Program-made: the position numbers and the translations under genes | Notes under the pieces: model-generated | Told to the model about the DNA's origin: nothing | Databases searched by the model: none | Seen by the model: the letters and a program-made list of their open reading frames with translations, nothing else | Shown here: piece by piece, positions 1-11,429 of the stretch | Position numbering within the stretch: position 1 is the first letter of the stretch | How the letters are laid out: each line of letters opens with the position of its first letter | Assembly (NCBI GenBank): GCA_032622095.1 | Contig: CP136068.1 | Span: forward strand, 118,841,509 to 118,905,508 | DNA length: 64,000 bases | Source: Siphonodentalium dalli | Lineage: Eukaryota; Mollusca; Scaphopoda; Gadilida; Siphonodentaliidae | Direction of reading: 5' to 3'

Positions 1-648
1 ATTTAGGCCATTGGTTAAGTAATTTTATGTTTAGCGTCAGTCGACGCATTTCCTTATTTGGCTGAAAATAAAATCAATATTAAAGACATATTATGGAATT
101 TTTCGCGCGCATGACACTAATAAGTTAGTACTCAGGCGCTGTGCCAACTGGAGGAATGTAGAATTCTACTAACATCGCCGAAAATCTCAATGAAATCAAC
201 CACACCACTCCATAGAACACATCGCCCGAATGCGCAATTGTAAATATTTACATCTCGATTCGGGACGCAACAAACGGCGATAAACCAGCGCAAATGATTT
301 CGCCATCGAGAGTCATTGAGTTTAATTGATATTAGAATGACGGTGTGTGATGTAAATTTTGATTTTATATTCATAAAAATATCTACTTTGAGCAAGATTA
401 TTCTACATTTGATTTGATCACCCTGCAGGAGTGTTTCACATCACTTTAACTAATGGAAGCATTTCCAGGCAATGGCCTTTGATTCATATTTATAATTTTA
501 TATGGAAATATGGCTTGTTGCCATTCATCGGAAAGCTCTCACTGAGAGCTTTCCGATGAATGGCAACAAGCCATATTTCTGACTAAATCCTTAAAAATTA
601 CCCATACTTCTGCTGTGGTAAAGGAGTCAATTATTTAGGGCATTACTG
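1..648. mobile_element. Right end of a TA-flanked pogo/mariner-like element (left end outside window)
   Basis: The segment ends with ...GGGCATTACTG followed by TA, the same terminus as the complete element at 52252-56382. The two also share a GTTTCACATCACTTTAAC stretch and the ATGGCTTGTTGCCATTC motif just inside the end. TA flanks with a CAGTAATG terminus suggest the Tc1/mariner-pogo group, but no transposase is recognisable. A weak minus-strand ORF (132-395) has no known relatives to me; its sequence recurs, inverted, near 7.8-8.9 kb, so it belongs to the repeat. Confidence 0.55.
505..579. repeat. Perfect 36-bp-arm hairpin
   Basis: Arms 505-540 and 544-579 are exact reverse complements separated by ACT. 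A single arm of the same sequence occurs in the related element near 56279-56315, so the full palindrome probably formed by inverted duplication in this copy. Confidence 0.85.
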
Positions 649-832
649 TAGATAAAACTTGTAATAGGAAGTGATAGACCACCTTGAACCATGGCCTTAT
701 GTGCTTGACAGAAAGTCGAAAGTCTGCTCTTGTAAGTTGATGTCTGACAATCAAAACTACCAATGGCTGATAGGTTGATCTCACCATTGTCTGACAAAGA
801 AAACATTTAATTTTTGAATCACCAGATCACAT

Positions 833-1860
833 TGGATACAGCATATTCTATATTATATACCATTTGAAAGTGGAGGCTCCAAAACATTGTATTATCAATG
901 TATCTGGTTGAATAAACTGTCAACATGTTGATTTTGTCAAGGTATCGACATGTGTTCTGTGCTTAATTTCGATCTGGTCTGTACTGGCAGTTTATTATTC
1001 TCAATGGAATGGGAATAACTAGCTTTTAATTGTGAATTATGAATTATGGGTTAAATAATAGGGGGGGGGGGGGGGGGGGGTGTTGAGGTAAATCGGAGAA
1101 TCTCTATCACTTGGTGGACACTCCTAGACAACAGCTGTTCCAGATTCTGGTGAAATATATATATTTTTGGTTACTTTTCCAAATGGTATATTTATAATAT
1201 GTAATAAATTGTATATAATTTGATCTATGCAATCGAAAACTGAATGGGCCTTTAAACATACCGGTATTATTACATTTTATTTTTTTTAAATAGAAAATTG
1301 TTTTGGATTAAATCGTACTCTGTGTGGAATGTGTTAAACCAATAACAACAATTGCATGTCCAATCAGAGTTCTATCAGAAAGAAGTCATAAAAAACCAAT
1401 TTAATTTGCATTTAGAGTGTGTTCATATTTTAATTATTGATAACTCTCCAACAAAGAGTTAAGCAAATTCTGATAAAATCATGAATGTTTTAATCTTTTA
1501 TCACAAAAGGTCAGACCAATGAAAATGGAACGTCTGTCTCAGAAGGTGTCCATAGAGTAATAGAAAATAGCTAAAATCATAGAAACATTGCCCCCCCCCC
1601 CCCCCCCCCCCCCGTTTGGCTCCCAGAATTCAAACTAAAATATAGAGCTACATGTACATGTATTTCCCTTCCATTGAAAATAATATACTTTGCAGTATAT
1701 GTCCAGATGGAACATAAGCACAGAAAACACGTCCTCAACAAAAACAACATGTTCAGTTTATTACACCGGATAAGTTGATAATACAATGTTTTGGAGCTTC
1801 CTCTTTCAAATGGTATATAATATGGCATATATTTTATATGATGTGATTTGGGGGTTCGAA
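833..1860. repeat. Large degenerate inverted repeat
   Basis: Sequence around 833-1020 (with CATTTGAAAGTGGAGGCTCC and an ACATGTTGATTTTG stretch) recurs inverted around 1660-1860 (CATTTGAAAGAGGAAGCTCC on the minus strand). The spacer begins with a G-run (about 1062-1080) and ends with a C-run (about 1591-1613), themselves inverted. It looks like an old foldback element; no target duplication was resolved. Confidence 0.5.
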
Positions 1861-1894
1861 AATTAAGTGGACCTTTAATAAGTTGACTGTCGAC

Positions 1895-2148
1895 CAAGCC
1901 TTGAAATAGTGTGTCTGTCATTTGCAGAATGAGGTCCCCAGAGGGTGAATTTAGTTATGCTACCCCGCATAGCGGGCTAGCATCACCAAATTCACCCTCT
2001 GGGGATCTCATTCTGCTTACAACTCAGCAGAATGAGGTTCCCAGAGGATGAATTTGGTAATGCTAGCCCGCTATGCGGGGTAACATCACTAAATTCATCC
2101 TCTGGGGACCTCATTCTGCAAATGACAGGCACACTATTTCAAGGCTTA
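1895..2148. mobile_element. Double-hairpin hAT-type MITE, copy 1
   Basis: Termini are CAAGCCTTGAAATAGTG and its complement (last base changed G to A), flanked by the 8-bp direct repeat CTGTCGAC (1887-1894 and 2149-2156). The interior is two successive hairpins built from four arms of AGAATGAGGTCCCCAGAGGG. Two arms carry the TGCTACCCCGCATAGCGGGC centre. It is non-coding. The 8-bp duplication points to hAT, although the terminus is not a classical hAT end. Confidence 0.8.
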
Positions 2149-2334
2149 CTGTCGACTCCCATTCATTTACATGCAAAAAGTATGAGATACCGGTAACTCG
2201 TAGTCTGCAGTCAATTTGTTAAAACCAGAAATGCTAAAGTTAAAGCAAACAAGAGGAGGGTCACGAGGGTGTGAAAGAATTTACTAGTAACGTCATAAAT
2301 AAACCATTTCATATTTGATGTCTTTAAAGATTTA

Positions 2335-2520
2335 TATAGTTTCCGGGGTATAAAATAAGAGTCGAAGGCACCTGTCAGAAACGCTTCTATCAAGTAATTT
2401 TGATTTTATATCAATATTTTCTTATATAATGGAAATGTGATAATCAAGTGAGACATAAAATTTATCTGTTACTATTTTTAGAACTGCTAGTAGAGTTATC
2501 CTGCATGGTATGCTCCGAAT
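2335..2520. repeat. Dispersed repeat 'GTCGAAG-CACCTGTC', copy 1
   Basis: About 180 bp starting TTCCGGGGTATAAAATAA, then GTCGAAGGCACCTGTC, a GATTTTATATCAATATTTTC block and GTTACTATTTTTAGAAC. Similar copies lie near 25790-25965 and 30035-30215. Class unknown. Confidence 0.6.
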
Positions 2521-3639
2521 GAACGCAAGCAGTAAAATGTCCCAAACTGGTTGTATGTACATGTATATTACATGTATACTAGAAAATCTGAAATAAAATC
2601 AAAATTAATTGATAGAAGTGTTTCCAGACAGGGGACTTCAATGCTTATTTATTATTTTATAAATAGGAATCTATCATATAAAACTTGTTATCGGAAGAGA
2701 TAGGCCATCTACGGTATAACCCTTCAATGACTGGAGCTTCCTGGAATTTTTATCTGGACTCTTAATAGTTCTATCAACTACTCTCAGTTGCCTAATAAGT
2801 GTGTCAGCATGATTATTAATTTTGGAGAAAATTCCCAACAATCAGTATTATTTGGCATTATTATTTGGCATTAAGACAGAGTGAAATTGCCATCAATATT
2901 TTTTAAGAGTTATCTATCATGAAAACGTGCTAACCTGTGGGATAACCATCTGCACGTTTCTGCGAGGTTTTTAATTTTTTATTTAATAGTTCCCATTGAT
3001 CCGAACACTGATACACAGCTACATGTACATGCATGATGCATGTATGGAAGATTTGTAGATTCCTCTATTTTTGCTTACTTAAACAGTTTAAACACAAATG
3101 TGTATATCAATGATGAAATAGGACTGCAAGGAATAAACATATTTACAGTTAAACAAAATGCGCGCGGAAAGGCGCAGACGATTATCTCGTAGGCTAGCAC
3201 CTTTCCAGGATAGATAACTCTTGAAAAACCTATGAAGACAACACTTTCAGCATCACACTTATTAAGTTTAGCCTACCGTATATCCCCACCTATCGCTATC
3301 ATCAGGCCGTCACAATTATTCGAATACCTGAGAGTACTGTATTTTCTATGAGACAGATACTGGAATATGAATAATATGAAGATACACCTTGAGCTTTATT
3401 ATAATTTAATCACACAAGCTTTCAACCATTCCAGTGGCAGTTATCAAATGACATGACAGCATAGCAAGTTACTAGTAGTTATTTTCAATTCAAATTATAA
3501 CATGTGACAAGGTGCATTCCTCACATTCTTCATACCAGTATAATATCAGAACCCTATGCTTGTACAGCAATGGACAGAGGGTCATACTGCCTTTGATTGG
3601 ATGAAGCGCCATCAAGTGTAAGAGAGTAGTTTTGACGGG
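2521..3639. other. Unassigned intergenic DNA
   Basis: AT-rich sequence with no credible ORF, tRNA or clear transposon termini. A short echo of the preceding repeat (GAAGTGTTTCCAGACAGG) lies near 2616. TACATGTACATG motifs occur near 2555 and 3020. Confidence 0.5.
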
Positions 3640-3960
3640 GCTATAGTCTTTAAACTATTCCCGTCTGCCGACTTCGCAATCTGGCACGAGTCAAGAATTT
3701 GACATCAGAATTGTTACGATTCTGGTGCGAGGTAAATGTACGAATTTTGCGAACTACCAGTATCACCTGGCCTATAGTCTTCTCGCTTGCTGACGTCTAA
3801 CACAGCTAGTGTGAAGCATAATTTGGCGCTACATGTACATGTATGCCAAAATTGTCACGATTCTGGTGCGAGGCAATAAAATTGTGAAGTAGTATCGGCC
3901 TGGGTATAGTCTTTGAACTATTTATCGCCTGCTGAAGTCACAGTTGGCATGAGGCGAGAT
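3640..3960. repeat. Short tandem repeat, ~135-140-bp unit, about 2.3 copies
   Basis: TATAGTCTT recurs at about 3643, 3772 and 3905. ACGATTCTGGTGCGAGG recurs near 3716 and 3858. The copies are diverged. Confidence 0.6.
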
Positions 3961-3996
3961 TTTTGTCATAGCGTATATAATAAAATATCTATGTAT

Positions 3997-4142
3997 TGAG
4001 TGCCTTGGGTTGAATAGCGAGTGCTACATGTAGTTTCCCTCCCTCGATGGCGTCTTCTGAACAGTAAGCAGTCCTGATTACTGTTCAAAAGACACCATCT
4101 CAGGGAAAATGGTTCTCGCTGTTCCACCCCAAGGCAGTTAAT
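3997..4142. repeat. Long imperfect hairpin (foldback)
   Basis: The left arm begins TGAGTGCCTTGGGTTGAATAG and the right arm ends GTTCCACCCCAAGGCA. The inner pair GAACAGTAA / TTACTGTTC closes a ~10-nt loop, so about 65 bp pairs with bulges. It is probably a MITE. A microRNA-like precursor is possible but the arm is longer than usual. Confidence 0.6.
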
Positions 4143-4546
4143 ACATGTACATGTAGGTGTATTGATCAATTTATGTTCAACTATAAAAAATTGTGGTCGA
4201 CTATACAATGAATCCTAACAGGACTATTAATAGTACCTACATCTCTGGAGACGTTATCAACTTTTTTCTTATTGTCATTCTTGAGGAGAAAGTAAAAATA
4301 CCAGTACTAGTATAATTAATGCACGCTACATGTACATGTATACTGGTACTTGGAAAATTTTTTCATTTCAATATGGATATTAAAGTACCTGTACTAGTAC
4401 TACCGGTATGTTTGACCTTTTTCTAAATAAATAACACAACAATTGTTCAATACCAGTCAGTATACCAGTCAGTAAGGAAGCAACAGGAAAAAACAACACA
4501 TCTTTAACACTACATGTACATGACTACATGGTACTACATGTACATA

Positions 4547-6907
4547 TCACAGTTTCTTCAAATCGGTTCTTTTACAAAGTATTGTCAGGGCTTGGCTCTG
4601 ATTCAGTCTGCTGACCTTTATTTCATGGAGGGCTGCTTCCCCTTCCTTTTTCTTTTCTGTATTTTCCGCAGAAGCTTCGAGAAGTTCTTTCAACAGTATG
4701 GCCGATCCTGCTCTCAAAGTTAATATCATACAACCTTCTTTGACATTTCTGAAGTAGCTTTCCGGTTTTGGCGTGTACTCGCCAAAGAGAGGCAGTAGAT
4801 TTCTTGTCATATCAAACTGTATTTGAAGAGCACCACCCTCATTGAAATGATTCTTTAATATTACCTCATTGAGGAAAAATTTATTCAATTTTTCAGCTAA
4901 ATGCTGCCAGAAAATTGTAAACATAGCTTTATTTATTTTCTTCTCCACATCAGAGAGGTGATCCTTCAACACTATCATCATTTCACATGCTGATTCTGAC
5001 ATTCCCATTGCGACTATGTCCTTTTTCTGATAAGGCAGCGAAATCCATCTGTCGTTAATATAAGCATCGCTCCTGTTCTGTACATCCTTGAACACATAGT
5101 TGTTGATATTTTTCAACATATCAAGCTTCATTCTATTCAGTAGCTGAATCAGTTGATCAAAGACGGTAGTATCTAAAGACGCAGCACCTGGACCTTCAAC
5201 ATCTTCAGAAACTATTTTGAAGTTGAAAGGGCTCTCACTTGAAGACATGGCATCTTCATTGATATCACTGAACAGTCGATCACTTGTTGTTTTCTGTGAT
5301 AAGTTGTATTTGGTCTTGTAGTACTGTAACTGAATGAAGAACACCAACTCACTCCATTCCTTCAGCACTTCTCCGACATAGAATATTGCATTCAGGACAG
5401 AAGAAAAACAATTACCTAGCGGGTCATTTGATACCTCCTTCATAACCTGCACAAGTCGGATTCTAAAGTCATCAAGTAACTCAAGTTGCAGGTCAAGAAA
5501 TCGCAATTTGTGAAGTGGTTGCGGTAGAAGTCTGTATCGATCTGTTATAGTTTGTACCATCATCATGAAGGTTTCGGCACATTCTGGGACTTTTAGCTCA
5601 TCAACGTCCTCCAAAACATCTTTATACTGGGAAACCCATGCTGTGGGAGAAGACAACATTAAATCCATTTTCTCAATTGCAAACTTTCTCTCAATCAGCA
5701 ACCATTTTTCAAATGATTTTCCTTCAGAGAGTACATAAAGGCAACCAGGATATGCAGATGGGAAGCCATACGTGGTTTTGAGTTCTTTGTCAAACAACAA
5801 AGTTTCATCAACAAGGTGGGAAAAAAGAATTTCATCATACATTATCTCTTGTAAGTCATCTGCCATTTTCTCCATCGCCAGAGTAACTAGCCCTTTACTT
5901 ATCTCAGTCCTTGCATCAAGAGACTCCATACCAGCTGATTCAACCACAGGTTGTATTTTTTTGTCAAGGAATTCTGCATGATCTCTGATCCAAGTCAATA
6001 TTTGTGTTAGATACCACTCTGGTTTGTCAAGTAAGTTAGTTTTGCGCTTTTCACAAAAATGGTATCTGAATCTCTTCTTGAATGGCTTAAGCATTAATTG
6101 AAGAGGGACAGTTTGTGTCTTCATCCGTGGTATCTGGGATAGAATTGGAGATGCAGGAAGTGTATCACATATTCCCTCTGGCAACTGAAGTTGAAGAAGT
6201 TGAACAAACAATTTTTCCATGATTAATTGTGTTTCCGCAAAATCCTGAACTGGTGGTGATTTGATTGAAAGTGCAATGAAAGGCCATCTAACAGCTTTCA
6301 AAATATTTTCAAATTCACCACCAACTTGCTTGTTAAGAATGTTGTACCAGAATTGTATAGTCTCTTTCAAATAGTTCAATAAGTGGGAACAATCAGTCGA
6401 CTCAGTTTTCAAATAGAGTGAAGTCATCTTTTTGAAAGCATCAGCAGCTGCATCAACATCATTTGTCATTAAACATGTTTGAATCATAGAATTGAGCTCT
6501 TCCATGTCCATAATAAGCCTCAAGTACGCAGTATGTTTTTCAAGTTCTTCAATTTGTGTTGACATTTTTCCGAATGAATCAACAACAGACTCAACTGTAT
6601 GAAGATGATCAAGGGTGTCATGGTGGAGCGTTCCTTGTTCATTTGCAATCTTTTTTATCTTTACTTTTGCTTCTTCGGCCTCTTTTATGGCGCTTTCAAT
6701 TTCGCTGGGGACATCATGACTGGCAAGGGTAAGCTGTTTTTCGATGGAATCTTTTTCCAACTTTATTCTTTCAAAAAGTTGTTTTAATTTGCCGAGGGAA
6801 CCTCTATCAGCACCAATTTCGTGGTTCAGATAAGTAATAACATATTGGTCCATGTCCGACTTTTCTAATGTTTCAACAGACGACATTTTATGGAGAAAAA
6901 CATTCAC
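4547..6907 (-). CDS. RINT1: RINT1: RAD50-interacting protein 1 (RINT-1/TIP20 family)
   Basis: RINT1 is the Tip20-family subunit of the NRZ tethering complex (NAG, RINT1, ZW10) that captures Golgi-derived vesicles at the ER, and it also has reported RAD50/G2-M roles. The 786-aa product matches the vertebrate length (~790 aa). Residues ~25-110 form a heptad-rich coiled coil. The RINT1/TIP20 helical region follows, with conserved segments KPEWYLTQILTWI (~292), ERKFAIEKMDLMLSS and AWVSQYKD (~405-430), ECAETFM, DDFRIRLVQVMKE and HFNEGGALQIQFDMTRNL (~687). The first ATG gives MNVFLHKM; the second (6884-6886, AAAATGT) is equally plausible and would shorten the protein by seven residues. There is no intron in the ORF, whereas vertebrate RINT1 has many. 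No frameshift or poly(A) tract suggests a dead retrocopy. Nothing recognisable as a TATA box lies upstream. Confidence 0.96.
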   Translation of the reverse strand: MNVFLHKMSSVETLEKSDMDQYVITYLNHEIGADRGSLGKLKQLFERIKLEKDSIEKQLTLASHDVPSEIESAIKEAEEAKVKIKKIANEQGTLHHDTLDHLHTVESVVDSFGKMSTQIEELEKHTAYLRLIMDMEELNSMIQTCLMTNDVDAAADAFKKMTSLYLKTESTDCSHLLNYLKETIQFWYNILNKQVGGEFENILKAVRWPFIALSIKSPPVQDFAETQLIMEKLFVQLLQLQLPEGICDTLPASPILSQIPRMKTQTVPLQLMLKPFKKRFRYHFCEKRKTNLLDKPEWYLTQILTWIRDHAEFLDKKIQPVVESAGMESLDARTEISKGLVTLAMEKMADDLQEIMYDEILFSHLVDETLLFDKELKTTYGFPSAYPGCLYVLSEGKSFEKWLLIERKFAIEKMDLMLSSPTAWVSQYKDVLEDVDELKVPECAETFMMMVQTITDRYRLLPQPLHKLRFLDLQLELLDDFRIRLVQVMKEVSNDPLGNCFSSVLNAIFYVGEVLKEWSELVFFIQLQYYKTKYNLSQKTTSDRLFSDINEDAMSSSESPFNFKIVSEDVEGPGAASLDTTVFDQLIQLLNRMKLDMLKNINNYVFKDVQNRSDAYINDRWISLPYQKKDIVAMGMSESACEMMIVLKDHLSDVEKKINKAMFTIFWQHLAEKLNKFFLNEVILKNHFNEGGALQIQFDMTRNLLPLFGEYTPKPESYFRNVKEGCMILTLRAGSAILLKELLEASAENTEKKKEGEAALHEIKVSRLNQSQALTILCKRTDLKKL

Positions 6908-7109
6908 TAAACAACTTTCCTAACTTCGCGCAAGTGCGTGTAACGGTTGTTTAAAAACTCGCATTGAGCATTTGGGAACGGAACGAAATATATTTTGAAA
7001 TCCGGTAACGGAAGTCTGCGGACATTACTTGTTCATGAATGAATAATTTGCGTAGTCGCAGGAAGTGTTTATTCCATCCACATCGATCGGTGAAGGATTC
7101 CTCTTTCAA

Positions 7110-7400
7110 TTAACCCTTTCATGACTAGAGCTTCCTGAAATTTTGCCAAAACCCTGTTCCAATAGGGCGCCTCACATATATATATAAGAGAAATTTTGAG
7201 AATGCATTGGCCAAACAATATTTACTTTGACATTGTATTGGTTTGGAGTTTGGGATGATCCCCGGGAAGATTTGAAAGGGCTGTCAGCCCTCTCCTACAA
7301 CTTTGACATTGTAAGCCAGTGCATGCAGTCAGTTATATATGGGAGGCTCGCTATGGTTTGTAATGCTGCACCAGCGTAGCTCCCGCGAGATGAAAGGTGC
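7110..7400. mobile_element. TTAA-flanked foldback MITE (family CATGACT), degenerate copy
   Basis: The left end is TTAACCCTTTCATGACT and continues AGAGCTTCCTGAAA. The right end, TGCACCAGCGTAGCTCCCG...GATGAAAGG, matches the end of the copy at 45804-46052 but has lost its TTAA. The interior retains pieces of the CATATATATAAGAGA hairpin. TTAA plus a CCCTTT terminus is the piggyBac signature. Non-coding. Confidence 0.6.
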
Positions 7401-7446
7401 TGTAATACCACAAACGCCACTCAACTCCAGTTCTATCCATAGGGCC

Positions 7447-7448
<2 letters not shown>

Positions 7449-7534
<86 letters not shown>

Positions 7535-7562
7535 CTATATATATATATATATATATATATAT
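7449..7562. repeat. (AT)n microsatellite
   Basis: About 110 bp of AT dinucleotides interrupted once by AGCT. ORFs reading poly-Ile-Tyr through it on both strands are artefacts. Confidence 0.98.
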
Positions 7563-7754
7563 CTCATTTAATTTTATTTGTTTTTGAATACAGAATATCG
7601 TCTTCAAATGATGTCGTATATATATGCAGGTTGATCTCTCTCTCAAACAAGATGTGAGATAATTCACAGATATCTACAGTATATCGAGGTCTCTCTCCTG
7701 TAGATATAGTCTTTTCAAATAAACAAAATCGACAAAACACGTTACAGTTATAAT

Positions 7755-8890
7755 AGTACAATTAAAGTGATGCGAAACACTGCGCTGCATGATGTGTTTC
7801 CGAACAAAATAACAAATAATTATGCCAAAATAACTTATTTATTTTAATAAATTTAATACCTAACCCAAATAGTCAGAAAACACCGCCATTGTGTTTAAAC
7901 TAATAACACGCAGTATTTATGACTATATTATATAAATGGCATAATCATTAAAACTTGCCATAATGTTTATTCCTATATATATGCGTTCCAAAGAAAGTTT
8001 TGACAATCTTAGTTCATTGCTACGTTCTTCCAATGTGGACAATGTGTTTGGATGCTAACTGATTGGTATTATTCAATAAAATTAATCCATAATATATATG
8101 TTTTTAAACGCTCATCGCTAAACTAAATTTGCTGATATTTTATCAACGCATGCATTGTCATATAATTAATTCATAAATATCTCTTCATATTTCCGCTTTC
8201 ACAAAGGCTTCGTGACCCCATGCAACTATAAAATATTAAACATGATCGACGTGAATACTTATCCAAGCCATCTCACCTGCAGAATCCATGCAAGTCGGGT
8301 CATGCATGCATGCGATGCGAAACACTCCGGTTGGTATTTGATAATATATAGAAATGGAGATAATTTTGCTCAAAGAAGTTATTTTCACAAAAATTGACAA
8401 CACACATGTGCACCACCCTTCTTATGTATTAATTAAATGCAATGCCTCTCGGTTGCGAAATCATTTTCATTAGTTTATCGCCGATATAATTATATAGTTG
8501 CGTCTCGAATCAAGATTCAAGAAGTAAATATATACAATTGATATAGTTCAGACGATGTTTTCTATGGAGTGGTATATGTCGATTTCACAGGGACCTGCAT
8601 GTATATAACGCGCTCCGCTACCCGCCCCATTTTGCACTGCCCATGCATATACGCCACTTCTATATATTATAATAAGGACGTCCTTGTTATAGTACCATTA
8701 ACGTGAAGCAGACACGTATATACTATATATATAGAGCCGGCGTATATGGGCAGTGAAAAGGGGGCGGGCATGCAGCGGAGCGCGTTATATACAGGCCCAT
8801 GTGGTCGATTTGCTTGAAATTTCAGCGATATTATTACAGTCTTATAGAATGCTATAGAATACATTCCTCCAGTTGGCATAGCGCATGGTT
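7755..8890. mobile_element. Inverted, diverged relative of the element at 1-648
   Basis: The reverse complement of 8440-8580 matches 180-310 (ATGATTTCG, GGCGATAAAC, GACGCAAC, CCACTCCATAGAA in the same order). 8855-8885 matches 140-165 (CATTCCTCCAGTTGGCA). AAAGTGATG.GAAACACT at 7766 matches inverted 433-450. It is interrupted by the MITE at 8586-8803. The shared sequence is not a recognisable gene. Confidence 0.55.
8586..8803. mobile_element. 218-bp foldback hAT-type MITE
   Basis: Ends CACAGGGACCTG... and ...CAGGCCCATGTG, with arms of ~65 bp rich in GCGCTCCGC and CGGGCGGG. Flanks carry a perfect 8-bp direct repeat GTCGATTT (8578-8585, 8804-8811). Removing the element restores collinearity with the relative at 185-215, which acts as an empty-site control. 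Confidence 0.8.
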
Positions 8891-9212
8891 ATACTAACTC
8901 ATCAATTTCCCTCAATTAGGACACGAACAAGTCCATAATTATGTCTTTAAATAATGTAGATGAGAAACAAAAATATTTCAGAGTTATCGACAAATTACGT
9001 CGCTATCGAAGTGTTGAATTTATATTCGCATAATATACTACATTATCAGTCGATGTATATGACACGCTATATGGAATGATGAATATTCAAAAGTTCCATA
9101 ATATGGAATGCACCTCCAGAACTTTGACCTGCATGTATAGCACATAAACCGAAGAACGGGGGCTGGATGAATCCAATATGGCCGCGACTCAGTGCATGAT
9201 CTCGCTTATTAT
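8891..9212. other. Unassigned AT-rich DNA
   Basis: No gene-like ORF or repeat boundary was found here. Confidence 0.4.
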
Positions 9213-9557
9213 CGCTGAAGCCTGAAGGGTCACTCTCACACAAAAAAGTGCTGAAGTGTACACAGGTTAAATTTGAAAATGTGCTGAAGGGTACACATGG
9301 TTTGAACTCCCATTCTAAATGACTTTTAGTTTTCACGTCTGCCATAATTTCTGTTAGAAAATATTTGTATATGTTCCATGGAAAACTAAAATGAACTGAA
9401 AACGAACAACTGGTGGGCGCCAGACTTTCAGAAACACAGTAAAAGTAACTCTGGACAATAACATTATTCCAGATCACATACCCTATGTACCCTTCAGCAC
9501 ATTTTCAAAACATGTGTACCCTTCAGTACTTTTTGTGGTGAGAGTGACCCCTTCAGA
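9213..9557. mobile_element. Foldback MITE with CTGAAGGGTCACTC arms
   Basis: The arm CTGAAGGGTCACTCTCAC, with GTGCTGAAG and GTGCTGAAGGGTACAC blocks (9221-9300), recurs inverted at 9480-9556. CTTATTAT flanks both sides (9205-9212, 9558-9565), a likely 8-bp target duplication, although the left end then carries eight bases beyond the arm. The minus-strand ORF across it is incidental. Confidence 0.6.
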
Positions 9558-9633
9558 CTTATTATTCCACATCTTGTTTCAGAGAGATCATGCAAGCTGT
9601 ATAAATGACGTCCTTTTCAGACAATAATATTAT

Positions 9634-10730
9634 ATGGCTGAATTTGTCATTATTGCATGGTTTCGTGCACAAACAAAACAACACCAAGGATCTCCGATCT
9701 CACAAACGTGCAAAAGACATCAGGATCACCCTAATGTGCAAAAATATAAAAGTCACCCAGCATCTCAAACTCTCATTGAGAACTTGATCATACCCAGAGG
9801 AGTTAGGAACAGCTGCATCATTTGTGATTGCCAATCGGCTATAGATGCGGTGACTGGTAACAGGCTTCCTGACAAATATGTCCAAACCATATCAGAGTGC
9901 CGCAGGAAACACAACACAATCAACAGCAGTGGAGCGGATGTACACATTAAATGGGTTGGAACTTGGAGGTCATATCAAAATCAAGGGAAATGATGTAGCT
10001 GATGGTGCGGCCAAAGAGGCAGCACATGAATCAGACTTTTTGATTATCAGAGATGATCGACTCGGACTTAAAAGAGACCAACAATACAGCAACAGATTTG
10101 AAGAAGGCGATGCAGAAAAATACTGATGAAATGGCAGTTTCAATGGTCAAATCTGCAAAACGCAAGTCACACGGAAGAGCTATTCCCCAATATAGTGGAG
10201 GCTGTAAAATATGTAAAGAACCATATCAGCGGCGACGAGCACATACAACATAAGATGAACAGATTGAGATCAGGCCACTACAGCTTGAAAGGCCACATCG
10301 GGAAGTTCATCAAGGATACCATCACAAGCTGTGAATGTGGTAAGAAGGAAACGGTGTGCCATTTCATTCTGGACTGTCCATTGCATGTACTCTGTCGAAA
10401 GGGAAGAAATGATAAATGAGATCGAGATGGGATTCGTGCAGACTGAAGTAGAGGTTGATCAAAGAATGATTAATGCCATATCACTGATTGGAAACAGCTC
10501 TTATCTAAACATGACTATGCAGCAAATTATCATAAAGGCAGTACTGTTCATGGCTTCCTTTCGGCTATTATACATTGAAACGAATTTGAAACTCTGACCT
10601 TTCCGTTATGAAGTAGAGAGTACCTGTACTTGCAGTTACAATACCTGAGGGAACAAAGCAGTTGAGTCCTTATTCAACAAATAGTGAACAGCGGATTTCA
10701 ACAACAACAACAACTCTCATAAAAAAAAAA
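9634..10730 (+). pseudogene. 3' fragment of a non-LTR retrotransposon: RNase H and cysteine-histidine tail, frameshifted
   Basis: Frame 9634-9993 encodes IICDCQSAIDAV (RNase H acidic block) and ends at VHIKWV. The next block, HIKIKGNDVADGAAKEAA (frame 9878-10126), completes the RNase HI C-terminal motif only after a frameshift. A third frame (10126-10419) gives RLRSGHYSLKGHIGKFIKD and CECGKKETVCHFILDCP, the C-terminal cysteine-histidine module of I/Jockey-like elements. A further shift continues to 10597. The 3' end has CAACAACAACAACAA and an A-run (10721-10730). At least three frameshifts mean it is dead. No reverse transcriptase precedes it, so it is 5' truncated. Clade is not certain. Confidence 0.8.
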
Positions 10731-11429
10731 TCGATAATAGGCCTAAATTAGTCGCATGTTAATATTTTTACAATTATTTTTTGTTTGTGATTTTCGAGTG
10801 AAATTTCAACGGAATTTTAATGGGTTTTCTACCTGCGCGTGGAATTTGACTGTACATAGCAGACGAACGAGAATTTTAGATATGCTGGCTGACTTTTTGG
10901 CACATTTGGGAGATCCTGTATATACATGGGTGATTTTTTGCACGTTTGAGAGATCTTGTGCGAATATTTGCATGCTACTGGGTATGCGACAATATGTTCA
11001 AAAATAAAATAAATGCACTACGTGTAGCAATGGAGTTGAGTGGCGTTTGCGATATTAATTGAACATGAAAGAGGACTCCTGAAGTCGGCGATCCATCTGT
11101 GTCGACCACATTTATAACAAAACAGAGACGTGTCGTTAAAAACGAGTAACATTACACATATAAATAAAAACAATCTATATTAAACACGAGCGGACCCCTT
11201 TAACAAACACATCGCTATATTATGTAATATGTTAATATGCCTAGATCAGGAATACGGCTTGCCGACGAAATAATATTTGTCTTGAAAGTGCAAATGATTT
11301 AGCCATTTTCCGGAATTTAGCTGGAGTAGTTCCGTTTACTATTTTTGAATTTAGTTTTTGGTGACTCAACATCGAATCTGCAAATGGGAAACAACAACTA
11401 GAATCAGACATCCAGATATTTTATTCAAA
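10731..11429. promoter_or_regulatory. Upstream region and probable 5' UTR of DCTN2
   Basis: Follows the retroelement tail and runs to the DCTN2 ATG. I see no clear TATA box or initiator and cannot place the transcription start. The ATG context is TCAAAATGG, a good start context. Confidence 0.35.

Noticed and set aside
1577-1921. 114-aa minus-strand ORF with poly-Gly
   Set aside because: The Gly run comes from the C-run, and the ORF starts inside the MITE border; no domain.
4514-6787. Plus-strand ORFs opposite RINT1
   Set aside because: They are antisense shadows of a strongly conserved minus-strand gene.
7339-7667. ORFs on both strands with long Ile-Tyr runs
   Set aside because: They read through the (AT)n microsatellite.
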